Assembly: GCA_014379075.1 (NCBI GenBank)
Contig: JACMMN010000409.1
Coordinates: 1-11,530 of the forward strand
Direction of reading: 5' to 3'
Length of the DNA stretch: 11,530 nt
Source: Pyrinomonadaceae bacterium
Lineage (GTDB): Bacteria > Acidobacteriota > Blastocatellia > Pyrinomonadales > Pyrinomonadaceae
Part shown: in pieces, positions 1 through 7,041 of the stretch
How the letters are laid out: each line of letters opens with the position of its first letter
Position numbering within the stretch: the stretch's first letter is position 1
The notes under the pieces: generated by a model
What the model was told of the DNA's origin: nothing
What the model saw: the letters and a program-made list of their open reading frames with translations, nothing else
The model's database searches: none
Position numbers and translations under genes: made by a program

Positions 1-53
1 CGTATCGTTGATTTTAACGGTATTTTAGAGAAGGTCGCCCTTTTTGGTTCATA

Positions 54-2774
54 ATGAAAAAACTGATCTTAACTCTCGCCCTGGCGTATGTTTTCGCTCT
101 ATCCGCCGCTGCTCAGCAAACTGGCAGCGGAACGGTCGCCGGCACCGTTACCGATAATGCAGGCGCGGCGATCGCGGATGCGGACCTGCGTTTGGTCAAT
201 TCCCAACAGATAGTTCTTGGCGCCACGAAATCAGACGGGCAGGGCCGTTATCGATTCGAACAAGTTGCCGACGGTTCATATGTCGTTATCGCATCGCGTT
301 CCGATTTCAGCTCTAAAAGCCGGTCGGTAAGGGTCAGCGGCGCAAAAGCGCCCGAGATAGATCTGGTTTTACCCGTCAATCAACTAAATGAACAGGTAAC
401 AGTTACCGCCGACACCGGACAGGCCGAAGAAAAAAGCCGCATTCCGCAGCAGATCAACATCGTGACTCAGGACGCCATTCTCCAGCGGACAACCGCCGTT
501 CTCGCCCAGGTCGCGGACGAGGAACCCGGCGTTTCGCTTCAACGTACCAGCCCTACCATCGGAGCCGTCGTGGTTCGGGGCCTTACCGAGGTCGGCGTAT
601 ACGTCGACGGCATACGCTACACGAATTCAACACAGCGCGGCGGCATTAATACTTTTTTCAATCTCAACGAATCTACCGGCCTGCAGTCCGTGGAAATTCA
701 GAGATCTCCAAATACCGCCCAATTTGGCTCCGACGGGCTTGGCGGCAATATGCATCTTATTTCGCGCCAACCGGCGTTCGGCTTTGCCGATCCGCAATGG
801 AATGGCGAACTTAACACGTTTTACAACAGTTCCGACCGGTCGTTCGGAAGCAACGCCCTGGCCAGCTACGGTACAAAGCGTTTCGGCATTCTGGGTAATA
901 TAAACGCCCGGCGGATAAATACGCTGCGTCCCGGCGGCGGCATCGACAGCCACTCGGCAATTACGCGATTTCTAGGGCTGCCCTCCGATATTGTCGGAAG
1001 CGAGCGCCTGCCCGACACCGCATTTACCCAATACGGCGGCACGTTACAGGCGAGCTTTGCAATCGCCGCCAACCAGAACCTCAGTTTTCGTTATCAGCGA
1101 AGCCAACAGGACGGCGGCAAGCGATATGACCAGCTTCTCGGCGGTGACGGGAACCTGATCTCGGACCTGAGAAATCTAATGCTCGATTTCGCATACCTGC
1201 GTTATTTCAAACAGGGCGCCGGATTTTTCGATAATCTTTCCGCGAATGTTTCTTATAACAGCCAGCGTGAAGAACGCGTGAATCAAGGCGGGCAGGGAAA
1301 TCCGCTTGGTGCAATTACGAACGATAAGGAGCGGACCACAAGTTGGGGGTTCGGCTTTTATCTCGACAAGCAATTTGCGGGCAATAATTTTCTCATCGGC
1401 GGTGATTACTATCACGACAAGGTCAACGCCCCGTCGTTCAACACCGATCCGGCCACCGGAAATGTCACGCTCGTTCGTCCGCGTGTTCCTAACGGTTCAA
1501 CCTACGATCTGTCCGGCGTTTACATTCAGGATGTTTACGAAGCGATTCCCGACCGTCTCCGAATCAGCGGAGCGCTTCGTTACAACGTCGGCTTTTACCG
1601 ATCGCGCTCCGCCGACAGCCCGGTCGTGAACGGCAATAAGCTTTTTCCGGATGATTCGGCCCGTTTCCAGGATTTTTCAGGCCGTATCGGAGCAACTGTG
1701 ACAATTGCCGACGGCCTGAGCGCAGCGTTCAATTTTTCACGCGGATTCCGCGCCCCGAATATTACAAGTCTAGGTGCACTCGGACTTGTCGGTGTCGGGT
1801 TTCAGGTTTCGACGACGGACGTTGCGGGTTTAGGCGCGACGGTCGGCTCGACGGCCGGTGCGGATGCGGTTTCGCTCGGCATCCCTGTTTCGCCGCTTCT
1901 GTCGGAGACAAGCAATAATTACGATGTCAGCATCCGCTATCGCAACCGGCGTTTCGATTCGAGCCTGACGGGGTTTATCATAGATTACGCCAACACAATC
2001 GTGCGTCAAACCCTCATTCTGCCGCAGGGAGCGGTCGGCCTGCAGTTTGGCAGCCAAGCGGTGACGAGCCAAAACGCTAACGGGGCCGTCTTTGTGCCGG
2101 CTTCGACCTCGCCGGTACTCGTGCAGGTAAATTTGAACGGAACTCGAATGAAGGGTGCCGAATTCAATTTTGAATATCGTTTTTTAGACGATTGGACGGC
2201 CGCCGGTAACTACTCTTACGTTTACGCCGAGGATAGCGTCACCGGCGCACCGCCCAACCTGGGCGGTGCGGGCGTTCCACCGCAATTTGCGTTTCTGCGG
2301 CTCCGATACCAGCCGCTCGGTAAACGTTATTGGATCGAAGGCTACGCAAACGGGGCCGGACGGCAGGGCCGCCTTTCGTCACTCGATCTTGGCGACCGAA
2401 GAACGGGCGGCCCCCGTACTCGGGCACAAATTCAAAACTTTTTCCGGCGCGGAGCATGCGTTCGCGGAATAACAACAGCCGGCACGAACGGACAGTGCGG
2501 TTCGCCCGGCGGTACGCTTGTCGCTACAGGCGAAACGCTCGCGCAGGTACAAAACCGTGTCCTCCCAAATGTCGGAAACGATGTATCGGTTCCGCTCTAT
2601 TCCGCGATTCCCGGCTATGTATTGTTTAACGCACGCGGCGGCTACCGCTTCGGTGAGAATCAGGAAGTAATGGTGGATTTCGAAAACATCGCCGACAAAA
2701 GCCATCGAGCACCCGGCTGGGGAATCGACGGCCCGGGACGCAGCCTGACGTTGCGATATAAATATAGTTTTTAA
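54..2774 (+). CDS. TonB-dependent outer-membrane receptor with N-terminal carboxypeptidase-regulatory-like domain
   Basis: This 906-residue protein should be an outer-membrane beta-barrel importing a scarce ligand (metal chelate, vitamin or oligosaccharide) with energy from TonB. Residues 1-20 form a signal peptide ending AAA before QQ. Residues about 24-107 look like a CarboxypepD_reg-like beta-sandwich (GTVAGTVTD, DGQGRYRFEQV). Residues 112-120 (NEQVTVTAD) resemble a TonB box. The plug spans about 125-238, with VVVRGLTEVGVYVDGIRY at its centre and GSDGLGGNMHLISR at its end. The rest is barrel, ending in RYKYSF, whose terminal Phe fits the BAM insertion signal. Cys802 and Cys815 could form a disulphide in a late extracellular loop. 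The start is supported by the signal peptide. No Shine-Dalgarno sequence lies within 12 nt; a purine run at 28-34 is too far. Ligand unknown. The added N-terminal domain is common in Acidobacteriota and Bacteroidota. Family assignment is firm; specificity is not. Confidence 0.95.
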   Translation: MKKLILTLALAYVFALSAAAQQTGSGTVAGTVTDNAGAAIADADLRLVNSQQIVLGATKSDGQGRYRFEQVADGSYVVIASRSDFSSKSRSVRVSGAKAPEIDLVLPVNQLNEQVTVTADTGQAEEKSRIPQQINIVTQDAILQRTTAVLAQVADEEPGVSLQRTSPTIGAVVVRGLTEVGVYVDGIRYTNSTQRGGINTFFNLNESTGLQSVEIQRSPNTAQFGSDGLGGNMHLISRQPAFGFADPQWNGELNTFYNSSDRSFGSNALASYGTKRFGILGNINARRINTLRPGGGIDSHSAITRFLGLPSDIVGSERLPDTAFTQYGGTLQASFAIAANQNLSFRYQRSQQDGGKRYDQLLGGDGNLISDLRNLMLDFAYLRYFKQGAGFFDNLSANVSYNSQREERVNQGGQGNPLGAITNDKERTTSWGFGFYLDKQFAGNNFLIGGDYYHDKVNAPSFNTDPATGNVTLVRPRVPNGSTYDLSGVYIQDVYEAIPDRLRISGALRYNVGFYRSRSADSPVVNGNKLFPDDSARFQDFSGRIGATVTIADGLSAAFNFSRGFRAPNITSLGALGLVGVGFQVSTTDVAGLGATVGSTAGADAVSLGIPVSPLLSETSNNYDVSIRYRNRRFDSSLTGFIIDYANTIVRQTLILPQGAVGLQFGSQAVTSQNANGAVFVPASTSPVLVQVNLNGTRMKGAEFNFEYRFLDDWTAAGNYSYVYAEDSVTGAPPNLGGAGVPPQFAFLRLRYQPLGKRYWIEGYANGAGRQGRLSSLDLGDRRTGGPRTRAQIQNFFRRGACVRGITTAGTNGQCGSPGGTLVATGETLAQVQNRVLPNVGNDVSVPLYSAIPGYVLFNARGGYRFGENQEVMVDFENIADKSHRAPGWGIDGPGRSLTLRYKYSF

Positions 2775-2779
2775 CCCGA

Positions 2780-2829
2780 GTCAGAACCACCTGCGTCAGC
2801 GGGTGGTACGAGACGCAGGTGGTTCTGAC
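2780..2829. repeat. REP-like inverted repeat in the gap between convergent genes
   Basis: Positions 2780-2796 (GTCAGAACCACCTGCGT) are repeated as an exact 17-bp reverse complement at 2813-2829, around a 16-nt loop. Within the left unit, 2786-2807 folds again: ACCACC and GGTGGT pair around TGCGTCAGCG. A related 30-nt unit lies at 6239-6268. The structure fills the space between the receptor stop (2772-2774) and the acetyltransferase stop (2831-2833), so it could also end transcription from both sides, although no T-run follows. I infer a REP/BIME-type dispersed element. Confidence 0.85.
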
Positions 2830-2830
2830 C

Positions 2831-3352
2831 CTACGTCAACAGCTTTTCGAATACCAGGTTCACCCCGACCACATCGCCATAAGGCATCTCGACCTTGCCG
2901 ACAGCCCGGAAATCATATTTCGCGTAAAACCTCTGGGCCCGCGGATTTTCTTCCCAAACCTGCAGCCAAAGCGAATCGAACCCTTCATTTGCCGACAACG
3001 CCAGGCAATGTTCCAACAACCTTGCGCCAAATCCTTTGCCGTAAACACGCTCAAGAATATAGATACGCTTCAGCTCGACGGGCTTGCTGCCTTCGATGCA
3101 GTCGAGCGTGGAATTTCGTACGATCTTGGCATAACCCGCGCTTTTGCCCGATTGAGAAATTATTAAGAATGTAATAGCGGGATCCCGAAGTTCCGCAGCA
3201 ATTTTATGTAAATCAAATGCTTCCGAAATATATCCGGCGAGATTCCCCGATTCGTCCTGCTCGAAATACGCTTCATAAAAGGTCGTTGAGGCCAGCACCG
3301 AGATCAGTGCCGCATCTTCTAAATTTGCTTCGCGAATCGTTATTTCGAGCAT
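2831..3352 (-). CDS. GNAT family N-acetyltransferase
   Basis: The 173-residue protein has the GCN5-related acetyltransferase fold and should transfer an acetyl group from acetyl-CoA to an amine, in the cytoplasm. It opens with a typical strand (MLEITIREANLEDA). Motif A is at about 94-121: LKRIYILERVYGKGFGARLL, where GKGFGAR is the pyrophosphate-binding loop. Motif B follows (LWLQVWEENPRAQRFYAKY, 128-146), then FRAVG. Length is normal for the family. A longer frame begins at TTG 3361, but the ATG at 3352 gives the usual GNAT N-terminus and is preferred. Neither has a clear ribosome binding site. The gene converges on the TonB receptor and is divergent from the sugar dehydrogenase. Substrate cannot be predicted; it could act on a small metabolite or on a protein N-terminus. 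Confidence 0.9.
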   Translation of the reverse strand: MLEITIREANLEDAALISVLASTTFYEAYFEQDESGNLAGYISEAFDLHKIAAELRDPAITFLIISQSGKSAGYAKIVRNSTLDCIEGSKPVELKRIYILERVYGKGFGARLLEHCLALSANEGFDSLWLQVWEENPRAQRFYAKYDFRAVGKVEMPYGDVVGVNLVFEKLLT

Positions 3353-3361
3353 AATAAACAA

Positions 3362-3454
3362 AAATCAATTTCGAATTTTGCTGAGGTTCGGCATAATAGA
3401 CAAAAGAATTGTATCAAACGAATTCAAACTTTAAATTTCAAGGGGGAGACAGAT
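3362..3454. promoter_or_regulatory. Divergent intergenic region with strong ribosome binding site for the sugar dehydrogenase
   Basis: This 93-bp A+T-rich gap must hold promoters for two divergent genes. AGGGGGAG at 3441-3448 sits 6 nt before the plus-strand ATG at 3455 and is a strong Shine-Dalgarno sequence that fixes that start. TTGTAT and TAAATT, 17 nt apart at about 3409-3437, are a weak sigma70-like candidate that I do not rely on. Nothing comparable is visible for the minus-strand gene. Confidence 0.6.
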
Positions 3455-4738
3455 ATGAAAAAGATCCAGATAGTGTTTATTCTCACCGGTTTGCTGGGGG
3501 CGGTCAGCGCCGCTTGCGCGCAGGACAATAAAACCGCGTCGAATCAGTGCCAGCCGGTCGAAACGAAAAAGGCGAATGCTCCGGAACAAAAACCGGCATT
3601 CCCCGGACAAACCCGCGTTTGTGTGGTGAAGTCTGATGCCGCCTTTGAAGTGACCGTATTAGCGAAGGGACTAAACAAACCGTGGGCTGTCGAGCCGCTG
3701 CCGGACGGCAATTTTTTGATCACCGAAAAAGGCGGCCAAATGCGCATCATAACCGCAAAAGGTGAGGTCGGAGAACCGATCGGCGGTTTATTGCCGGTTG
3801 GTCAAGGCGGCGTATCGGGAGCGAGCGGGCAAGGCGGACTGCCGCCGATCTCAGCCCGCGGGCAGGGCGGATTGCTCGACGTGGCCCTGAGTCCGGATTT
3901 TGCTAAAGACCGTACGATCTTCTGGAGCTTTTCCGAGCAGCGTGAAGGCGGCAGCGGAACAAGCGTCGCCCGCGGTACGTTCACCGCCGACCGTAAAACA
4001 CTCGAACAGGTGCGCGTTATTTTTCGTGCCCTGCCGACATATGACAACGGCCTGCATTTCGGCTCCCGCCTCGCGTTCGGGCCCGACGGCAAGCTTTTTA
4101 TCACGACCGGCGACCGGTTCGACAAAGAGACAACGCGTCCGCAGGCGCAATATTTAAACAGCCATCTTGGCAAAGTTATGCGTATCAACCCCGACGGTTC
4201 CGTGCCTGTGGATAATCCATTCGTCAAACAGCAGGGAGCGTTTCCCGAAATATGGTCGGTCGGGCATCGTAACCTGCAATCCGCGGCATTCGACGATCAG
4301 GGCCGGCTCTGGACGATCGAGCACGGAGCAAAAGGCGGCGACGAACTGAACCTGATCGAAAAGGGCAAGAATTATGGCTGGCCGGTGAACAGCTACGGCG
4401 AAGAATATTCGGGCCAGTCTATTCCCGGCGGCCTGACCGCTAAAGCCGGTTTCGAGCAGCCGGTATATTATTGGGACCCGGTGATAGCGCCTTCGGGAGC
4501 AGAAGTTTACACCGGCAGTGCTTTTCCGGCTTGGCGCGGCAGTATTTTCATCGGCGGCCTGGCATCGGAGCGTCTGGTCAGGCTGGTCATCAAGGACAAT
4601 CGCGTCACCGGCGAAGAGCATCTCCTGACGGACCGCGGCCAGCGAATTCGCGACGTCCGCAAAGGGCCGGACGGAGCGCTTTTCGTCGTGACCGACGAAT
4701 CTAACGGTGAGTTATGGAAAATATCGCCTAAACGCTGA
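3455..4738 (+). CDS. PQQ-dependent soluble aldose sugar dehydrogenase (glucose/sorbosone dehydrogenase family)
   Basis: This 427-residue protein resembles YliI/Asd and soluble glucose dehydrogenase: six-bladed propellers that oxidise aldoses in the periplasm using PQQ. Residues 1-22 are a signal peptide (probable cut after ACA, before QDN). Family landmarks in order: LNKPWAVEPLPDGNFLITEK (73-92), ARGQGGLLDVALSPDF (134-149), NGLHFGSRLAFGPDGKLFI (198-216) with His201 at the place of the catalytic base, GHRNLQSAAFD (270-280), EHGAKGGDELNLI (289-301), NYGWP (306-310) and a closing DVRKGPDGALFVVTDE. Residues about 112-133 carry extra Gly-rich sequence with repeated GQGG, not usual in the family as I know it. 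The start is set by an AGGGGGAG ribosome binding site. No PQQ synthesis gene lies in the window. True substrate unknown. Confidence 0.93.
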   Translation: MKKIQIVFILTGLLGAVSAACAQDNKTASNQCQPVETKKANAPEQKPAFPGQTRVCVVKSDAAFEVTVLAKGLNKPWAVEPLPDGNFLITEKGGQMRIITAKGEVGEPIGGLLPVGQGGVSGASGQGGLPPISARGQGGLLDVALSPDFAKDRTIFWSFSEQREGGSGTSVARGTFTADRKTLEQVRVIFRALPTYDNGLHFGSRLAFGPDGKLFITTGDRFDKETTRPQAQYLNSHLGKVMRINPDGSVPVDNPFVKQQGAFPEIWSVGHRNLQSAAFDDQGRLWTIEHGAKGGDELNLIEKGKNYGWPVNSYGEEYSGQSIPGGLTAKAGFEQPVYYWDPVIAPSGAEVYTGSAFPAWRGSIFIGGLASERLVRLVIKDNRVTGEEHLLTDRGQRIRDVRKGPDGALFVVTDESNGELWKISPKR

Positions 4739-4741
4739 ATC

Positions 4742-4796
4742 GATCCGATCCGTGTAAAAGATTGTAGTGACATTTAGAATTCTGGACGGTCGGATC
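4742..4796 (+). terminator. Possible 3' hairpin after the sugar dehydrogenase gene
   Basis: Four bases after the stop codon, 4742-4753 (GATCCGATCCGT) pairs with 4786-4796 (ACGGTCGGATC) as an 11-bp stem with one bulged base and a 32-nt loop. There is no T-run after it, so it is not a classical intrinsic terminator. It may stabilise the 3' end. It is followed closely by the larger hairpin at 4811-4889. Confidence 0.35.
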
Positions 4797-4810
4797 AATG
4801 ATCTTCGAGT

Positions 4811-4889
4811 TTATTTTTCTTCTTTCGTGTATTTTGTGGACAAACTCTTAAAACCGTTATCCACGAATCACACGAAAAAAGAAAAATAG
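4811..4889. repeat. Dispersed repeat, copy 1: long imperfect inverted repeat
   Basis: Arms 4811-4840 and 4860-4889 match at 25 of 30 positions around a 19-nt loop. The left arm contains TTTTTCTTCTTT and CGTGTATTTTGTGGA; the right arm contains TCCACGAATCACACG. Ordered words of this element (TTTTTCTTCTTT, GTGGACAAA, GTTATCCA, AATCACAC) recur in the same order at 8441-8499, and part recurs at 7894-7970. I take it for a degenerate dispersed element. The hairpin could also act as a transcription stop between the plus-strand dehydrogenase and the minus-strand tRNA. Confidence 0.7.
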
Positions 4890-4974
4890 GAAAAAAAGAC
4901 TGCAAATGCGGAATCATTGCCCCTCTCCTACATGTCAAAAAATATCATACCAATGTGTGCAATCAGCCAAAAAA

Positions 4975-5007
4975 AGAAAACGGCAACCATAACGGGTGCC
5001 GTTTTCT
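4975..5007 (-). terminator. Intrinsic terminator of tRNA-Pro
   Basis: AGAAAACGGCA (4975-4985) and TGCCGTTTTCT (4997-5007) form a perfect 11-bp stem with an 11-nt loop. Read on the minus strand the hairpin is followed by a T-rich run (positions 4975 down to 4970 are all T on that strand), the classic Rho-independent form. It lies 9 nt beyond the 3' end of the tRNA gene. On the plus strand the trailing bases are TGTTTAG, so termination there would be weak. Confidence 0.85.
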
Positions 5008-5016
5008 GTTTAGTAA

Positions 5017-5093
<77 letters not shown>

Positions 5094-5109
5094 TGAACTC
5101 AAGAATTCG

Positions 5110-5138
5110 AGTGTAGATCACCCAGAACTCTAAGTCAA
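5110..5138 (-). promoter_or_regulatory. Sigma70-type promoter of tRNA-Pro
   Basis: On the minus strand TTGACT (plus positions 5133-5138) and TACACT (5110-5115) are separated by exactly 17 nt (5116-5132). The -10 box ends 16 nt before the tRNA 5' end, so the leader would be about 9 nt. Both boxes match the consensus at 4 to 5 of 6 bases. The -35 box overlaps the end of the small reading frame that stops at 5135. Confidence 0.8.
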
Positions 5139-5308
5139 CTCATCGCGATTTTGCCCGGTGTTCGTAGCCAGTTTACGATCATTTTGGATAACTCATTGGG
5201 GTCGAAGAAATCGCCATGTTTAACCGAATAGCGCTTTCGCAATGTCTTCCAAAATGATGCGGAGCAGCGAACGTTCAATCCTGTCAGCGCACGCAAATGT
5301 CGAGTGTG
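5135..5308 (-). pseudogene. Open frame without ATG, possible 3' part of a frameshifted small gene
   Basis: A minus-strand frame stays open from 5308 to a TGA at 5135-5137, directly after tandem TGA TAA stops at 5309-5314. It has no ATG at its beginning; the first likely alternative start is TTG at 5296, giving 53 residues. The product is protein-like in composition, with Trp, Phe and Tyr residues and a basic stretch followed by FFDPNELSKMIVNWL. It overlaps the 54-residue frame at 5220-5384 in a +1 relation. Joined by one frameshift between about 5297 and 5308, the two would make a gene of about 83 residues with an N-terminal membrane segment. I do not recognise the family. It may be a gene remnant or chance. 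Confidence 0.35.
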
Positions 5309-5384
5309 TTATCACGGAAAGAGTAACTACGCCGACTGCCAGTATCATGGCAACGGCGAGAAAGAATCGTTTTGCACCGGTCAT
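5220..5384 (-). CDS. Small putative secreted or membrane peptide, 54 residues
   Basis: This short minus-strand frame begins at ATG 5384 and ends at TAA (5220-5222). Its N-terminus is a good export signal: positive MTGAKR, a hydrophobic run at about 7-25 (FFLAVAMILAVGVV), then a plausible signal peptidase site near ACA at 31-33. The remaining 21 residues (DRIERSLLRIILEDIAKALF, then G) would form an amphipathic helix of roughly zero net charge. No clear ribosome binding site precedes the ATG. Alternatively it is the 5' part of a frameshifted gene continuing in the overlapping frame that ends at 5135. No family is recognised. The case rests on the signal-like N-terminus alone. Confidence 0.35.
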   Translation of the reverse strand: MTGAKRFFLAVAMILAVGVVTLSVITHSTFACADRIERSLLRIILEDIAKALFG

Positions 5385-5510
5385 ATTCTAGCATGCATGA
5401 GCCGACGCAAGATAGATTCAAACTGAAACACTACCCGATTTTTGGTAGGAAAATTAGCTTGAAGTTAGTTCTTTTAGTAATATTGTGTACCCGACGTCAA
5501 AGATCAGCCA

Positions 5511-6233
5511 TCAAACTTCCGTTTCCACAATCGGTTCGACGATGCTCCGCTTTTCACGCCGTGCCTTGATAAATTCGAAAATTATCGGCAGTATCGACAG
5601 GAAAACAACCACTATAACAACCTTATCGATATGGTCTTCGAGGAGAAAGCCCTCTACGCCGAAGACGCTCCTGACGAATTGCTCTACCAGCCCGCCGAGA
5701 AAATAACCCGCGAACAGCATGCTCGTAACCCAAAAGAAACCGCCGAAAATATTATAAGTAAGAAACTGACGATACGACATTTGGGCAGCACCGGCGACGA
5801 TCGGCGCGAATGTGCGAACGATCGGCACGAACCGGGCAATGATGATCGTTTTGCCGCCGTGTTTCTCGTAAAAGGTGTGGGCCTTTTTCAAATGAGCTGG
5901 ATTGAAAAACCGCGATTTCGGGCGGATAAATATCGCCTCGCCGACCTTTTTGCCCGAATAATAACCGACCGCGTCGCCCACAACCGCCGCGATAAATAAT
6001 GAGATCCACATTATCCATAGATTCAGTTTCCCGGCAGCCGCGAACAACCCGGCAACAACCAGCAGGGAATCACCCGGTAAAAAGAATCCGACTGCCAAAC
6101 CAGTCTCGGCGAATATAATAAAAAACAAACCGAAATAAACGTAAATGCCCAATTTCAAAAGCATCCAGTCGATCAGGATCTTCGGATTGAGGTAATCCTT
6201 TAATTGCAGTAAAAAATCAATAATTGAGTCCAT
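5511..6233 (-). CDS. dedA: DedA family membrane protein (SNARE-associated/VTT domain)
   Basis: This 240-residue inner-membrane protein belongs to the DedA family, implicated in lipid-carrier or phospholipid translocation and in membrane homeostasis. Landmarks: FAETGLAVGFFLPGDSLL (41-58), with acidic residues Glu43 and Asp55; GDAVGYYSGKKVGE (86-99); FYEKHGGKTIIIARFVPIVRT (121-141), with the conserved Arg134 and Arg140; and the hydrophobic GGFFWVTSMLFAGYFLGG (164-181). A final membrane segment lies at about 203-221, followed by a charged tail. Length is close to E. coli DedA. The start agrees with homologues, yet no ribosome binding site is visible: a 30-nt palindromic repeat unit ends 5 nt before the ATG. 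It is third in the surE-pcm-dedA minus-strand cluster. Which DedA subtype it is cannot be said. Confidence 0.93.
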   Translation of the reverse strand: MDSIIDFLLQLKDYLNPKILIDWMLLKLGIYVYFGLFFIIFAETGLAVGFFLPGDSLLVVAGLFAAAGKLNLWIMWISLFIAAVVGDAVGYYSGKKVGEAIFIRPKSRFFNPAHLKKAHTFYEKHGGKTIIIARFVPIVRTFAPIVAGAAQMSYRQFLTYNIFGGFFWVTSMLFAGYFLGGLVEQFVRSVFGVEGFLLEDHIDKVVIVVVFLSILPIIFEFIKARREKRSIVEPIVETEV

Positions 6234-6238
6234 AAAAA

Positions 6239-6268
6239 GTCAGAACCGCTTACGTAAACGGGTGGTAC
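6239..6268 (+). repeat. REP-like unit, second copy, in front of dedA
   Basis: The 30-nt unit GTCAGAACCGCTTACGTAAA-CGGGTGGTAC matches the unit at 2780-2809 (GTCAGAACCACCTGCGTCAG-CGGGTGGTAC) at 25 of 30 positions. The ends are conserved and the middle varies. The middle is itself near-palindromic (CCGCTTACGTAAACGG), which suggests compensating changes. It lies within the expected 5' leader of dedA. Confidence 0.75.
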
Positions 6269-6324
6269 CAATTCAGGAGAAAAGCCTAGTTTTTGGTCCT
6301 ATTGTCTTTTTCCGGTTACAGTCT

Positions 6325-6969
6325 CTACTTCCAGCCATGCTCGCCGATCAGCGGCACAAACGCACATGGCCCGAAATCTGAGCTTTCAAATCCTTTTTCG
6401 GTCCGGATGACACGCACAAGCGTCTGCGTCTTTTGATTGTCTCCGATCGGAATTACCAGCATTCCGCCCACTTCCAACTGCTGCAAAAGCGGCTCGGGCA
6501 CGCTCGGACCACCGGCAGCGACCAATATCGCCTCGAACGGAGCATAAACCTCCCAGCCATTCGTGCCGTCGGCGTTTCTCACGGAAACATTTTGAAAGCC
6601 GAGTTTCCTTAGTTTTTCCAATGCTTCCTTCGCCAAATTCGGAATGCGCTCGACGGCGAAGATCTTCCGCGCAAGGCTTGCTAAAACAGCCGACTGGTAA
6701 CCCGATCCCGCTCCGATCTCTAAAACCCGTTCCTTTCCCGTTAGTTCCAGCAATTCCGTCATCCGGGCCACGATAAATGGCTGCGATATAGTCTGTCCGC
6801 CCGCGATCGGCAATGCATTATCTTTATAAGCCTGCGATTTTAAGGCTTCCGGCACAAAATGGTGACGCGGCAGGCGGTTCATCACATCGAGCACACGTTC
6901 GTCGGCGATCTTATAATGACCTCGGAGCTTTTCGACCATTCGAATCCGCGGAATTTGAAATTCGTCCAT
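6325..6969 (-). CDS. pcm: Protein-L-isoaspartate O-methyltransferase
   Basis: The enzyme repairs age-damaged proteins: it methylates L-isoaspartyl residues with S-adenosylmethionine so that they can revert to aspartate. The 214-residue length is normal. Visible motifs: RHHFVPEALKSQAY (35-48), GGQTISQPFIVARM (57-70) in the substrate region, SAM-binding motif I VLEIGAGSGYQSAVLA (82-97), the acidic ERIPNLA (107-113), the NADGTNGW segment (132-139), the FEAILVAAG strand (145-153) and the C-terminal FVPLIGEHGW. The start at 6969 fits the family N-terminus, but the upstream sequence is a GAGTT-type repeat with no Shine-Dalgarno sequence. It lies 141 nt after surE in the same direction; surE-pcm pairing is known from other bacteria and ties both to stationary-phase survival. 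Confidence 0.96.
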   Translation of the reverse strand: MDEFQIPRIRMVEKLRGHYKIADERVLDVMNRLPRHHFVPEALKSQAYKDNALPIAGGQTISQPFIVARMTELLELTGKERVLEIGAGSGYQSAVLASLARKIFAVERIPNLAKEALEKLRKLGFQNVSVRNADGTNGWEVYAPFEAILVAAGGPSVPEPLLQQLEVGGMLVIPIGDNQKTQTLVRVIRTEKGFESSDFGPCAFVPLIGEHGWK

Positions 6970-6979
6970 TTGAGTTAAA

Positions 6980-7021
6980 AGAGTTTAAGAGTTACGAAAC
7001 TTTATGAACTTTCCAAACTCT
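6980..7021. repeat. GAGTT-rich hairpin element, copy 1
   Basis: AGAGTTTAAGAGTT (6980-6993) and AACTTTCCAAACTCT (7007-7021) form an imperfect stem around the loop ACGAAACTTTATG. It starts 11 nt upstream of the pcm start codon. Copy 2 at 7042-7103 has the same plan and nearly the same loop, so the element looks tandemly duplicated. Confidence 0.7.
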
Positions 7022-7041
7022 ACTTGGCTTAATGAGTTTAT

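Noticed and set aside
2803..3174. Plus-strand open frames of 115-123 codons over the acetyltransferase
   Set aside because: Antisense to a clear GNAT gene with both motifs; no ribosome binding site and a composition typical of a shadow frame.
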